DNA from: Gluconobacter frateurii
GTDB lineage: Bacteria > Pseudomonadota > Alphaproteobacteria > Acetobacterales > Acetobacteraceae
Assembly: GCF_002723955.1 (NCBI RefSeq)
Contig: NZ_BEWN01000001.1
Coordinates: 868,001-932,000 of the forward strand
Length of the DNA: 64,000 bases
Direction: 5' to 3'
Of the stretch, positions 1-8,704 are shown piece by piece; positions within the stretch are counted from its first letter, which is position 1; the number at the start of each line of letters is the position of its first letter. Under the pieces are notes generated by a model. That model was given only the letters and a program-made list of their open reading frames with translations. It did not search any database and had not been told where the DNA came from. The position numbers were made by a program, and so were the translations under genes.

Positions 1-841
1 TGTTGATCTAGGGCGGTTTGGGATGGCGATTATTGACGCGGAAGGCGCCAGCCATACTGTTGGTGATGCCGAAGAGCCATTTTCCGTTCAGAGTGTTTCC
101 AAGGTTTTTGGCCTGACTCTTGCCCTGAATGCCGTAGATGCAGGCTTGTGGAGCCGTGTGCGCCAGGAACCGTCTGGCAGTGCTTTCAATTCCATTATCC
201 AGCTTGAAAATGAGAATGGAATTCCCAGAAATCCGTTCATCAACGCGGGTGCTATTGTGGTCTCGGATATTCTGGTTTCGCATTATGGCTTGGAGGGTGC
301 TCAGAATGAGCTCCTGGGTCTTCTACGTCCGTTGAGCGCTGATCCGGATACCATTCTGATTGATCGTGAGGTTGCCACTCAGGAAGAAGAAACGGGGTTC
401 CGCAACAAGGCCCTCGCGAATTACATGCGAACCTTCGGGAATATTCACAATGCCGTCGATGAGACGCTTGCATTTTATTTTCATCAGTGCGCTCTGACCA
501 TGAGTTGCCTTCAACTCGCGGAAGTCGGAACTTACCTGATGACCGGCGGGATTAACCCCCGCACGGGAGAGCGGGTTATTTCAACCCGGAATGCACAAAC
601 GGTTCTCGCTCTCATGATGATGTGCGGTCATTATGATGGTTCAGGGTCTTTCGCCATTCGCGTGGGGCTTCCTGGAAAGTCTGGTGTTGGCGGTGGTATT
701 CTTGCGGTTACGCCGGGAGTAGCGTCTGTGGCAGTCTGGTCACCTGGCCTGAACACGCAAGGCAATTCCCTGCTTGGAACCCGTGCGCTCGAGCGGCTTG
801 TCCAGCACACAGGCTGGAATGTCTTTCGCGCCAGTCGATGA
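1..841 (+). CDS. glsA: Glutaminase, 5'-truncated by the window edge
   Basis: Hydrolyses L-glutamine to glutamate and ammonia; cytosolic, serine-dependent beta-lactamase-fold family. The frame is open to the left edge (residues VDLGRFG precede the first visible Met), so the real start lies outside; 279 residues are visible of roughly 300-310 expected. The catalytic S-x-x-K motif (SVSK) is at visible residues 31-34, followed by the family block [14 protein letters not shown] (about 70-83) and a GKSGVGGGI block near the C-terminus. The Met at position 23 is internal to the conserved region and should not be taken as the start. The identification is firm; which paralogue it is cannot be told. Confidence 0.93.
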   Translation, partial: VDLGRFGMAIIDAEGASHTVGDAEEPFSVQSVSKVFGLTLALNAVDAGLWSRVRQEPSGSAFNSIIQLENENGIPRNPFINAGAIVVSDILVSHYGLEGAQNELLGLLRPLSADPDTILIDREVATQEEETGFRNKALANYMRTFGNIHNAVDETLAFYFHQCALTMSCLQLAEVGTYLMTGGINPRTGERVISTRNAQTVLALMMMCGHYDGSGSFAIRVGLPGKSGVGGGILAVTPGVASVAVWSPGLNTQGNSLLGTRALERLVQHTGWNVFRASR

Positions 842-1367
842 GAAGAAATAGCAATACATTATTAAATTAATACAATAATTATATTCCGCTATAAATTGAA
901 TATTTTCCCATATTTGGTATTCTGGAGCGAATACCTATGAAATGGCATTGCGGAGAGCTGCATATGTCCTTTCCTTTCACTAAGCGTATTCTCGTTCCTG
1001 TTTTTGTATTGCCAGGGCTGACGTGTGTTGCTGCCGGTGCGGAAGTTCCTGACTGATGCCATTCATGCGACAGGTGAGACCTGTATGTTCTCCACAGACA
1101 TGCATTTCGCCATAAATGTCTTGGATTACGCCGGGCATTCGCCGCATGGCTTGGCTGAATAACGCATTTTGGCCATGCGGTGTGACTTGAATCTGGCCGT
1201 GGGCGATGCCGTGAGATACTGCGCCCAGCTTGGGGAAAGCGCTCACGGCTTTGGTCCAGGGTGACCTATAACAGCTACTTTCTCTTAGGTGTGTGGCGCT
1301 TTTCCATTTTTGAATATTGAGATGCAATCGCCACGAAAATAAAGAATCCGTCAGATAAGGGCCGGTC
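842..1367. other. Gene-poor interval with an AT-rich leader and a probable gene relic
   Basis: About 525 bases between glutaminase and mntH. The first 120 bases are AT-rich with no clear terminator. From 964 a plus-strand reading frame begins with a signal-peptide-like segment and then breaks (listed separately). The minus-strand open frame at 980-1387 overlaps the mntH 3' end and has no recognisable family. No RNA gene is seen. Confidence 0.5.
964..1162 (+). pseudogene. Possible remnant of a small secreted protein gene (frameshifted)
   Basis: An ATG at 964, with a GGAGAG motif about 8-12 bases upstream, opens a 30-residue frame that looks like a signal peptide (basic N-terminus, hydrophobic core, Ala-Ala-Gly-Ala end) and stops with TGA at 1054-1056. 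The +1 frame across that point stays open to a TAA at 1160-1162 and would add about 35 residues with ordinary composition. This pattern fits a frameshifted small exported protein, or a very short real peptide. No homologous family is recognised, so function is unknown; a sequencing error is an alternative. Confidence 0.3.
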
Positions 1368-2753
1368 TTATCCAGCCAGCGTGTCATAGAGGAGTTTGAA
1401 ATTCAGGATGAGGATCAACCCGGCCACGCCCCAGGAAAGAGCGGTCATAACGGGAGAGATCGTGAATTCTCCCATTTTGCGACGGTCGGATACGAACATC
1501 ACAAGAGGGATGACGGCAAAGGGAAGCTGAAGCGAAAGAATGACCTGACTGGCCAGCAGGAGGGTGCCGACACCATGGCCGCCATAGATCACTGTCACGA
1601 TAGCAACGGGAATGATTGCCAGACCCCGTGTCAGGAGGCGTCGGGCCCAGTGCGGAATATGTAGCCGCAGGAAGCCTTCCATAATGATTTGCCCGGCAAG
1701 GGTGCCGGTAACAGTCGAGTTGGTTCCTGCGGCAAGGAGGGCAAGGGCAAATAGTGTGGAGGCAATCCCTAAGCCAAGAATGGGAGACAGCAGCCGATAA
1801 GCATCCTCGATTTCTGCAACGTTTTGATGGCCTGTTTCATGAAATGCGGCTGCTGCTACGATCAGGATGGCGGCGTTGATGAACAGGGCTAGCATGAGGG
1901 CGATCGTGCTGTCCCAGGTTGACCAGCGAATTGCCTCGCGCCTTCCTGCAGGCGTGCGGTCATAAGCCCGGGTCTGGACGATGGAAGAATGCAGATACAG
2001 GTTATGTGGCATGACGGTCGCGCCGATGATGCCAATCGCAATGTAAAGCATTCCAGGTGTCGTAACGATCTGAGAGGTGGGAACCAGCCCTTTCAGAACA
2101 CCGGCGACAGGGGGGGCCGCGGCAACAAGCTGAACACCGAAGCAAATGGCGATGATGGACAGAAGTCCGATGACAAAGGCTTCCAGATATCGGAAACCTT
2201 GTCCCATAAGAAGTAGAACGATAAATGCATCGAGGATCGAGAGGATGGCCCCTCCCAACAATGGCAGGCCAAATAGCAATTGTAAGGCCACCGCCGTCCC
2301 AATGACCTCTGCAAGGTCGCAGGCAATGATGGCCAGTTCGCAGGCCAGCCATAAGACAATATTGATTGCCGGATGAAATTGATCGCGGCATGCTTGCGCA
2401 AGATCACGACCGGTAGCAATGCCCAGGCGGGCAGAGAGTGCCTGCAGCAGGATTGCCATCAGGTTGGAAAGCATGATGATACAGAGCAGGCTATAACCGT
2501 ATTGGGCCCCTCCCTGAAGATCCGTGGCCCAGTTACCAGGGTCCATATAGCCTACTGAAACCATGTACCCGGGGCCGACGAAGGCCAGAAAACGCTTCAG
2601 CCAGGACGTCTTCCCATCAGGGACATGAATGCTGGAAAAAACCTCCGGCAGGGAGGGGCGTGTCTCGTCCTCTTCACGTGAAAAACGCCATGCCGCAGTT
2701 TTGTGAGGCAGATCGCATGAGGACGTTTCAGGTGGGATGGAGTTTTCTGGCAT
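1368..2753 (-). CDS. mntH: NRAMP-family proton/manganese symporter MntH
   Basis: Imports Mn(II) (and some other divalent metals) across the inner membrane with protons. The hallmark MDPGNW motif in the first membrane segment and the [10 protein letters not shown] motif in segment 6, which form the metal site, are both present, with about 11 hydrophobic segments. The ATG at 2753 gives 461 residues; an in-frame TTG at 2768 would add five. An N-terminal hydrophilic extension of about 55 residues before the first helix is longer than in E. coli MntH. It is divergent from mntR, so Mn-dependent repression from the shared 2754-2897 region is likely (inferred from the family). Confidence 0.95.
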   Translation of the reverse strand: MPENSIPPETSSCDLPHKTAAWRFSREEDETRPSLPEVFSSIHVPDGKTSWLKRFLAFVGPGYMVSVGYMDPGNWATDLQGGAQYGYSLLCIIMLSNLMAILLQALSARLGIATGRDLAQACRDQFHPAINIVLWLACELAIIACDLAEVIGTAVALQLLFGLPLLGGAILSILDAFIVLLLMGQGFRYLEAFVIGLLSIIAICFGVQLVAAAPPVAGVLKGLVPTSQIVTTPGMLYIAIGIIGATVMPHNLYLHSSIVQTRAYDRTPAGRREAIRWSTWDSTIALMLALFINAAILIVAAAAFHETGHQNVAEIEDAYRLLSPILGLGIASTLFALALLAAGTNSTVTGTLAGQIIMEGFLRLHIPHWARRLLTRGLAIIPVAIVTVIYGGHGVGTLLLASQVILSLQLPFAVIPLVMFVSDRRKMGEFTISPVMTALSWGVAGLILILNFKLLYDTLAG

Positions 2754-2780
2754 CAGAATGCCATTCAAACGTAAATCTTT

Positions 2781-2820
2781 AAATTATGCAATATGCTATA
2801 TTGATGAGATACTTCTCAAT
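2781..2820. promoter_or_regulatory. Candidate MntR operator/promoter region between mntH and mntR
   Basis: The divergent intergenic region holds the odd-centred inverted repeat GCAATATGC (2788-2796) and an imperfect TTGA..TCAA repeat (2801-2819) in AT-rich sequence. Position between a Mn importer and its DtxR-type regulator makes these operator candidates. No match to a known MntR box is claimed. Confidence 0.35.
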
Positions 2821-2897
2821 TTTTCAAAAGCTGGAGTTAAATGAAAGAATGTTTTATTCCCTTGTGAATAATTGATGACGAAGTTGGTTGGCAAACA

Positions 2898-3386
2898 GTG
2901 GAACGCAAAAAAAGCAGTCAGAAAGCTCTTTTGGACATGGAAACTCATTCAGAAGGATTCCGTGCCAACCGGGCTGCCCGACAGAAAGTGCTTGTTGAGG
3001 ATTATGTCGAGTTAATTTCCGATCTTTTGTCCGAAGGGCAGGAAGCTCGTCAGGTCGATATTGCCGGACGGCTGGGCGTGTCTCAGCCAACGGTTGCCAA
3101 GATGCTTGCTCGGCTCTCAGCGGAAGGGCTTGTGACCCAAAAACCCTACAGGGGAGTGTTCTTGACGGATGCTGGGCAGGCCATGGCCAATAAAGCCCGG
3201 CATCGTCATGGAATTGTAGAGGCTTTTCTTCTTGCGCTGGGCGTCAGTGAAGAGAATGCTCGCATTGATGCTGAAGGTATAGAGCATTACGTTGGGGCAG
3301 AAACGCTTGCCACGTTCGAACGCGCTCTTAATCAGGGCTTGGCAAAATTCATGAGGATTTCGCCACCAACAGGGATTGAAAGCTAA
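2898..3386 (+). CDS. mntR: Manganese-responsive regulator MntR (DtxR family)
   Basis: A Mn(II)-activated DNA-binding repressor controlling manganese import. The 162-residue protein has the DtxR-type winged helix ([20 protein letters not shown], about residues 51-70) and the C-terminal dimer/metal part with [10 protein letters not shown] and EGIEHYV, closely resembling the E. coli-type MntR without an SH3-like domain. The start used is GTG at 2898, which retains the N-terminal extension typical of this subgroup; ATG at 2937 is the alternative and no strong ribosome site separates them. Divergent neighbour mntH supports the assignment. Confidence 0.92.
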   Translation: MERKKSSQKALLDMETHSEGFRANRAARQKVLVEDYVELISDLLSEGQEARQVDIAGRLGVSQPTVAKMLARLSAEGLVTQKPYRGVFLTDAGQAMANKARHRHGIVEAFLLALGVSEENARIDAEGIEHYVGAETLATFERALNQGLAKFMRISPPTGIES

Positions 3387-3396
3387 TGGCTAATCC

Positions 3397-3705
3397 CTAG
3401 TTCTTGACCGTTCGAGACGCTCTGCATGTCGCAGCAAACCGGCATACTGAGCATACGACAGTGATGGATGGGTCATCATTAAAGATGCAGCCCTCTGAGC
3501 GCTCCATTGCATAGCCTTTTGGTGCCGGGTTGGTCCGAAAGGCATCAACGATTTGGCTCATCCAGGCAGTGAGGCGTTCAGGAACATGTTCCTGATTATT
3601 TAACCACCATTCAATATCGTCTTGATGGCGATCGATTTGAACAGCGAGTTCGGCGGGTGTCCAGCGTGTGACACTCAGGAAATCGTTTAATGTTATGCCA
3701 GCCAT
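3397..3705 (-). CDS. Small HTH-like hypothetical protein
   Basis: A 102-residue protein, convergent with mntR (10-base gap). The N-terminal half (about residues 5-50) reads like a short helix-turn-helix: a 'TPAELAVQI' helix, a turn, then 'IEWWLNNQ' and a 'PERLTAWM' helix, as in small phage-repressor-like proteins of alphaproteobacteria. The C-terminus carries three cysteines (C-S-V-C...C) that could bind metal. The family is not recognised by name; DNA binding is inferred only from the helix pattern. Confidence 0.6.
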   Translation of the reverse strand: MAGITLNDFLSVTRWTPAELAVQIDRHQDDIEWWLNNQEHVPERLTAWMSQIVDAFRTNPAPKGYAMERSEGCIFNDDPSITVVCSVCRFAATCRASRTVKN

Positions 3706-4310
3706 TTCAGCATCTCCGGTGTGTCGAGGAAGACGGAGAACTACGGGTACGCTGGCTGATCGGTAATCGTCAATATATCGTTAATATCATTGTGGACACA
3801 AATGATACCAATTGAAACTTCCATTCCGTTTTTGGCCATATTTCCACAAAAATGGAGGTTTTCGTAGGATACCTACCGCCCGTATTGAGATGGCGGTTAT
3901 TCTAGGAAGAGGGGAGTAGGAGTGCAGAAATCGGGACAGTCTGCCCAAGAAATAATTTATAACTAAAATACATAGTTAAAATAGATAACTTTTTTGTGTG
4001 GACGTGTGGGATACATAAAAAGATGCTTCGCGAAGGGTGTAGAGCGGTGAGATCGCTTTGCTCCAGATAGTGTTCGTAGCTGATTCTGGCCAGTCAGTGT
4101 TTCCGCAAATGATATGCGTGATAACGGCGATATTTTACGAATTTTCAGGTTTGGTTGCGCTGTGTCATTACCAATGAAACGTTTTAAATAGTGTTTTTTA
4201 GAATTTTAAAGCCGGAGTATCAGTCAATCATGGCTGCATTTGCGTTTGACAATGCAGCGAAACATGAACGTTCCGGGAAACTCGATTTCGAAATTTCCCG
4301 GAATCAGAAA
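3706..4310. other. Long intergenic region with an inverted repeat, no gene seen
   Basis: About 600 bases between the small HTH-like gene and the DeoR gene. It is AT-rich, has many stops in all frames, and contains the imperfect inverted repeat at 3785-3807 (arms TATCATT/AATGATA) upstream of the HTH-like gene and a CTTCGCGAAG palindrome near 4027. The short plus-strand frame starting at 4191 overlaps the 3' end of the DeoR gene and is not supported. Confidence 0.5.
3785..3807. repeat. Imperfect inverted repeat upstream of the HTH-like gene
   Basis: Arms TATCATT (3785-3791) and AATGATA (3801-3807), extended inward by GTG/CAC with one offset base. It lies about 80 bases upstream of the 3705 start, a plausible operator position for an autoregulated HTH protein. 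Confidence 0.4.
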
Positions 4311-5129
4311 TCAACCGCAGGTTTCTATATTGATTCCATCCTGGATCAGAGACTTCCGAATGGATGGTTTGAGCTGAGAGTCCGTCAGGACAAGATCGAA
4401 CTCGTTTAGGGAGGCGAGCCGATGTAGGCCGCCTTTTCGGAATTTCGTGCTATCTACAAGTAGGACCGTTTGATCCGAGATTTGCATCAGCGCCTGCTTC
4501 ACTTTCACGACGTCCTGATCGTTTTGGAAAGCGGTCTCGTTATGGATGATCGATGTTGAGAGAAACATCGTATTGGCGCGCAGCGATTTGGCCGCCTGTT
4601 CACATACAAGACCGAAAAAAGCGTTGCGCGGTTGATTATAATCGCCCCCAAGGCAGATGAGTTTGAGGTTAGGGTAAGGGGAAAGGGCCTGAATAACTCC
4701 GACGGCGTTAGTAATAATTGTCAGGGGAGCGAGAGCCGGCAGAAGCGGAAGCATCGCTGCAACCGTTGTCGAGTCATCCAGTACCAGAATCTGTTCCGGT
4801 GTGATCATCGAGATGGCTCGATGGATGATCGACTCTTTTAGATCAGGTGCACGGGACTTTCGGAAATTGACAGTTTTCTGCGTTACGACGCGGTTTTTAA
4901 GAACAATGCTGCCATGAAGTTTGTCGATCAGACCCTGGGCGGCGAGGGCATGTGCATCCCGGTGGATGGTCATGCGGCTGACGCCAAACCGTTCGGACAG
5001 GGTCTCGATCGTGGCGCTTCCTGTTTCCAGAAGAACGTCAAGAATCTGTTGCTGCCTGGCGCTATTGTCCCGACGTTTGCTGAGAAGGACACCAGGAGAG
5101 GCAGTTGTCACGCCCGAACCATCAGTCAT
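4311..5129 (-). CDS. DeoR-family regulator of the polyol operon
   Basis: 272-residue transcriptional regulator. An N-terminal DeoR helix-turn-helix (ATIETLSERFGVSRMTIHRD, about residues 38-57) is followed by the sugar-phosphate-sensing domain. Its effector motifs are atypical: LDDSTT replaces the usual DxGTT-type loop, and GGDYN...AFFG replaces the usual glycine-rich GG...GP region. It is divergent from the polyol kinase, with palindromes in between, so it probably controls that operon. It is clearly related to the second DeoR protein at 10664-11488 (shared GG-x-YN, AF-x-G and MFxSTSxIH patterns), more than to GlpR at 18982. Confidence 0.88.
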   Translation of the reverse strand: MTDGSGVTTASPGVLLSKRRDNSARQQQILDVLLETGSATIETLSERFGVSRMTIHRDAHALAAQGLIDKLHGSIVLKNRVVTQKTVNFRKSRAPDLKESIIHRAISMITPEQILVLDDSTTVAAMLPLLPALAPLTIITNAVGVIQALSPYPNLKLICLGGDYNQPRNAFFGLVCEQAAKSLRANTMFLSTSIIHNETAFQNDQDVVKVKQALMQISDQTVLLVDSTKFRKGGLHRLASLNEFDLVLTDSQLKPSIRKSLIQDGINIETCG

Positions 5130-5279
5130 CTGTCAAAAAGATCCTTGTCCATCGGGAAGGCCGTTTCGCGGCAAAGGGACTTCTACATACCAGCGCTGAC
5201 GAGATTTGTAATGTTCGGATGTGCAGTTTGATGAGGTTTTCGGTGGAAATATCACACACGCAGCTCTGTGGGATAGAAA

Positions 5280-5293
5280 GTGATATTTATCAC
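5280..5293. promoter_or_regulatory. Candidate DeoR operator palindrome
   Basis: GTGATA-TT-TATCAC, a perfect 6-base inverted repeat, lies between the divergent DeoR gene and the kinase. Further TATCAC and GTTAT half-sites follow within 60 bases, suggesting several binding sites. Confidence 0.5.
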
Positions 5294-5330
5294 ATTGACG
5301 GCGATATAATAACACTTATATCACCTGATA

Positions 5331-5349
5331 ATAACATTTTTGGTGTTAT
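5331..5349. promoter_or_regulatory. Second candidate operator, ATAACA...TGTTAT
   Basis: Inverted repeat with 6-base arms and 7-base spacer, 54 bases upstream of the kinase ATG. It overlaps the TTG that opens the longest kinase frame, which argues that the frame upstream of 5403 is not translated. Confidence 0.45.
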
Positions 5350-5402
5350 CGGCTGATCATTCCGTGAAGGCCGATGGCGAGATAACGTCCGGAGGGCCTG
5401 TG

Positions 5403-6995
5403 ATGCGCCAGGATTTCACAATCGGGATCGACTGTGGTTCCACCACGACGAAGGCCGTTGTCTTTTCGAGAACGGGTGAGATCGTAGGGTTGGGCCGTCG
5501 GAGGGTTCCTCAACATATGAACGAGCCGCGCCACGTCGAACGCGATATGCATGAAGCATGGCGCGCAGTTATTGAGGCTGTCAGAGAGGCGCTTGAGAGC
5601 TCGGGCGTTGATCCCCGAGCCATTGCCGGCGTGGGCGTGACGGCACACGGTGATGGACTTTTTGTTCTTGACCGCTCAAGTGAGCCGCTAGGGCGTGGGA
5701 TCATGTCGCTCGACAGTCGCGCAGCGGAATTGCACGAGGAATGGAAGCAGGAGGGGTGTCTTGAGAAGATTGTTCCGATTGCGGGGCAGCGGCCTTATCC
5801 CTATTCGGCCAACACGCTTCTTGCGTGGATGAAGCGTCACCAGCCTGAACGGTATGGCGCGATTGGGACGGTTTTTTTCGCCAAGGACTGGATCCGGCTG
5901 TGTTTGACTGGCGAAATTGCTACGGATCTGACGGAAGCCAGTACGTCGTTCACGGACCTGTACACGCAGGACTATAGCGACAGCATCCTTGATGTTCTTG
6001 ATATCAGAGAGATCAGGAATGCGCTGCCACAGATGCGCCTTTCCTGTGATCGGGGCGGCGCGATTACGCGTGATGCTGCGGTTGCGACGGGACTTCTTGA
6101 AGGCACGCCAGTTTCGGTGGGCCTGCATGATGTGACGGCTGCGGCGGTGGGGCTCGGTTATACGCAACCGGGCGATCTCTCCATTACCGCGGGCACTTTT
6201 TCCATCAACGAGATTTTCCGGAGCGGTCCGGTCATTGGAGACGGATGGGCCTGCCGTGCCGGATATCGTCGCGGGTTGTGGAATTGCATGGCTATTTCGC
6301 CTGCGTCCTCCAGCAATCTCGAATGGCTGGCGCGCCTGCTGCTTCCAGAAGAAAAGGAAGCGGCTCAAATTCTGGCGGGAGAAGTTGACGCCAGGTTGGG
6401 TCGGTCCCGTGCGGAGCGTGCGGTTCCACTCTATCACCCCTTCCTGTTCGGGTCCCCTTACGAGGCTCCGGCCAGTGCGTCCCTTTTCGGGGTACAGTCA
6501 TGGCATGACCGGGCCGATCTGTTTCAGGCCATGATCGAAGGCACGATCTTCAATCATCGGGAGCATGTCGAGACCCTTCGTCTGACGGGTGCTGTTCGTC
6601 GCCTTGGCGTGTCGGGGGGAGGGAGCGGTCAACCGTCCATTGCCCAGATGTTCGCGGACATTCTTAATATGCCGGTGGAAATTTCCACCGTTCGGGAAGC
6701 CGGTGCGCTGGGAGCGGCACTGACAGCCAGTGTGGCCGTTGGTCTCCATGACAGTCTCGAAGACGGTGTTGCGGCACAGGATATTCCCATGACTGTCTAT
6801 CAGCCCGAGCCAGCCCGGACCCGGGTCTATGAGGGCATTTACCAGCGTTACGTTGCGCTCACGCAGGCCATGAAGCCGTTCTGGTCAGGCCTGTATGAAG
6901 GGGCAGCGGAAGGGCGGGCAATCGAGGCGAGTAATCAGGCGCCGGTCCCAAATTTTATTGTCGCGGCTGAAATGACGCAGGAGATCAGGCCATGA
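5403..6995 (+). CDS. FGGY-family polyol/carbohydrate kinase (EryA-like)
   Basis: ATP-dependent kinase of 530 residues. The N-terminal actin-like motif IGIDCGSTTTKAVV (about residues 7-20) and the C-terminal LGVSGGGSGQP...FADIL block are the FGGY signatures. The ATG at 5403 is chosen because GGAGG (5391-5395) sits 7 bases upstream; the longer TTG-initiated frame runs through an operator palindrome. It overlaps the next gene by ATGA, the start of a tight operon with a GlpD-like dehydrogenase, an aldolase-like protein and TpiA. It is distinct from the GlpK at 22434. By context it phosphorylates a polyol (erythritol, threitol or a pentitol are candidates); the substrate cannot be read from sequence. 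Confidence 0.88.
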   Translation: MRQDFTIGIDCGSTTTKAVVFSRTGEIVGLGRRRVPQHMNEPRHVERDMHEAWRAVIEAVREALESSGVDPRAIAGVGVTAHGDGLFVLDRSSEPLGRGIMSLDSRAAELHEEWKQEGCLEKIVPIAGQRPYPYSANTLLAWMKRHQPERYGAIGTVFFAKDWIRLCLTGEIATDLTEASTSFTDLYTQDYSDSILDVLDIREIRNALPQMRLSCDRGGAITRDAAVATGLLEGTPVSVGLHDVTAAAVGLGYTQPGDLSITAGTFSINEIFRSGPVIGDGWACRAGYRRGLWNCMAISPASSSNLEWLARLLLPEEKEAAQILAGEVDARLGRSRAERAVPLYHPFLFGSPYEAPASASLFGVQSWHDRADLFQAMIEGTIFNHREHVETLRLTGAVRRLGVSGGGSGQPSIAQMFADILNMPVEISTVREAGALGAALTASVAVGLHDSLEDGVAAQDIPMTVYQPEPARTRVYEGIYQRYVALTQAMKPFWSGLYEGAAEGRAIEASNQAPVPNFIVAAEMTQEIRP

Positions 6996-8701
6996 AATCC
7001 ATTTCCGTTGTTTCGGACAACACTGAATTTGATGTCGTCATCATTGGCGCTGGCATCAATGGCGCAGGGTTGTTCCGCGAACTGGCGTTACAGGGCGTCA
7101 GGACGCTCATTCTGGATCGGAGCGACATCTGCACGGGCGCGTCCTGCGCACCCTCCCGTCTGATCCATGGGGGCATTAAATATCTGGAGACAGGCGAGTT
7201 CAAACTTGTGGCGCAATCCACGCTTGAGCGTAACCTGCTTCTCAGGAATGCACCGCATGTGGTGCGTCCACTGCCGACGGTCCTGCCGATCCGCACATGG
7301 TTTGGAGGCATTGTTCCGTCTTTCCGCCGCTTCCTGAATCTGGGGGGCAAGATGACGGATCGGGGCGCGCTTGTTCTGGAAGCGGGGCTACAGATCTACG
7401 ATTTCCTGGGGCGTCGTGCCCGGGTCATGCCACGGCATTCTTTGTTCCTGAACCGTCGTACGCGCCGCGAATGGCCGCATATGGCGAAAGATGTTGTGGC
7501 GACGGCTCAGTACTATGATGCTGCCATCACGCAGCCTGAGCGGCTTGGCTATGAGTGTGTGCAGGACGGGCTTGAAACGGCTCCGAATTGTGAAGCCCTG
7601 ACCTACACTGCGCCTGTTTCGCTGCAGAATGGTCATCTTGTACTGCGTGATGTGCTGACGGGTGAAACGCGTACCGTGAAGGCCCGTGTCATCGTCAATG
7701 CCGGCGGCGCATGGATTGATCAGATCAATGCAGTTCTTGGTCTCCCAACGAAGTATATTGGAGGCACCAAAGGCTCCCATTTGCTTCTGAAGCACGATGA
7801 CCTGATTCGGGAACTGAAGGGGCGGATGGTCTATTTCGGCACGCCGGACGGGCGTATCTGCCTAGCCTATCCGTTCTTCGGTAATGTACTTGTGGGGTCT
7901 ACGGACCTACGGATTGAAGACCCGGACAAAGCCGTCTGCACGGATGAAGAGCAGGACTACATGCTCCGTATGCTGGCGGATCTGTTCCCCGGTTTTCATA
8001 TTGCCAAGGAACAGGTCGTCTACCGATACAGCGGTGTGCGACCTTTGCCGGCCACGAATGCGGCAGATCCGGGGGCTATCAGCCGAGATCACATCACCCA
8101 CGAAGACAACCTTGCAGGAACGCCTCTGCTCTCTCTCGTCGGAGGGAAGTGGACGACATTCCGAGGGCTGGGTGAAGAAGTAGCAGATCGTATTCTGACG
8201 TTGCTAGATTATCCCAGAAGTACGTCCACGAAAGAACTGGCCATTGGCGGAGGGCGTAGTTTTCCATCTGTGGAGCAGCACACGGCCTATCTGGACAGGT
8301 TGGCCATCTCCTGCGGAATACCGCGCCCCCGGGCTGCTGATCTACTGGATCGATATGGAACGCTTGCGCGGAAAATTGCCGCGTTCTGTCAGGAAGAGGC
8401 GGACGCGCCGCTGCGCACGCTGCCTTCATACACGCGTCGTGAGTTGGCGTTTATTGCCAGAAATGAGCTGGTGCGCCGACTGTCGGATGTTCTGTACCGG
8501 CGCACACCTATTGCATTGAGCGGACGTATGACACCGGACGTGGTGCAGGACGTCGCTCGTGTCGTTGGGGAAGAACTGGGCTGGAGCGAGCAGGATATTG
8601 TTCGTGAAGCTCAGGCTGCCTGGAAGGAAGGGCGTGAGCGCCACAACCTTCGGGGTGAATTCCCTCTCTCGTCTGAACCCCACGAAATTCTGAAGGCTTG
8701 A
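6992..8701 (+). CDS. GlpD-like FAD-dependent polyol-phosphate dehydrogenase (EryB-like)
   Basis: 569-residue flavoenzyme of the glycerol-3-phosphate dehydrogenase family. The FAD Rossmann motif G-A-G-I-N-G is at residues 19-24, the DAO-family SRLIHGGIKYLE block at about 53-64, and a C-terminal GlpD-type helical domain follows. Compared with the true GlpD at 19888 it has an insertion after the FAD region and a different active-site neighbourhood (CAPSRLIHGG versus SASTKLIHGG), consistent with another phosphorylated polyol. The expected reaction is oxidation of a polyol phosphate to a keto-phosphate with electrons to quinone (family inference). Translationally coupled to the kinase (ATGA) and 3 bases from the next gene. 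Confidence 0.87.
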   Translation: MKSISVVSDNTEFDVVIIGAGINGAGLFRELALQGVRTLILDRSDICTGASCAPSRLIHGGIKYLETGEFKLVAQSTLERNLLLRNAPHVVRPLPTVLPIRTWFGGIVPSFRRFLNLGGKMTDRGALVLEAGLQIYDFLGRRARVMPRHSLFLNRRTRREWPHMAKDVVATAQYYDAAITQPERLGYECVQDGLETAPNCEALTYTAPVSLQNGHLVLRDVLTGETRTVKARVIVNAGGAWIDQINAVLGLPTKYIGGTKGSHLLLKHDDLIRELKGRMVYFGTPDGRICLAYPFFGNVLVGSTDLRIEDPDKAVCTDEEQDYMLRMLADLFPGFHIAKEQVVYRYSGVRPLPATNAADPGAISRDHITHEDNLAGTPLLSLVGGKWTTFRGLGEEVADRILTLLDYPRSTSTKELAIGGGRSFPSVEQHTAYLDRLAISCGIPRPRAADLLDRYGTLARKIAAFCQEEADAPLRTLPSYTRRELAFIARNELVRRLSDVLYRRTPIALSGRMTPDVVQDVARVVGEELGWSEQDIVREAQAAWKEGRERHNLRGEFPLSSEPHEILKA

Positions 8702-8704
8702 GCC

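Noticed and set aside
980-1387. Open frame of 135 codons on the minus strand beside mntH
   Set aside because: Overlaps the mntH 3' end, has no family resemblance, and covers the plus-strand relic that starts with a signal peptide.
4191-4409. 72-codon plus-strand frame near the DeoR gene end
   Set aside because: Overlaps the 3' end of a well-supported DeoR gene in the opposite direction and lacks a ribosome site.
5340-5402. Upstream TTG start for the polyol kinase
   Set aside because: It runs through an operator palindrome, and the ATG at 5403 has a strong GGAGG at good spacing.
5688-6437. 249-codon minus-strand frame inside the polyol kinase
   Set aside because: Shadow of the kinase coding sequence with no domain of its own.
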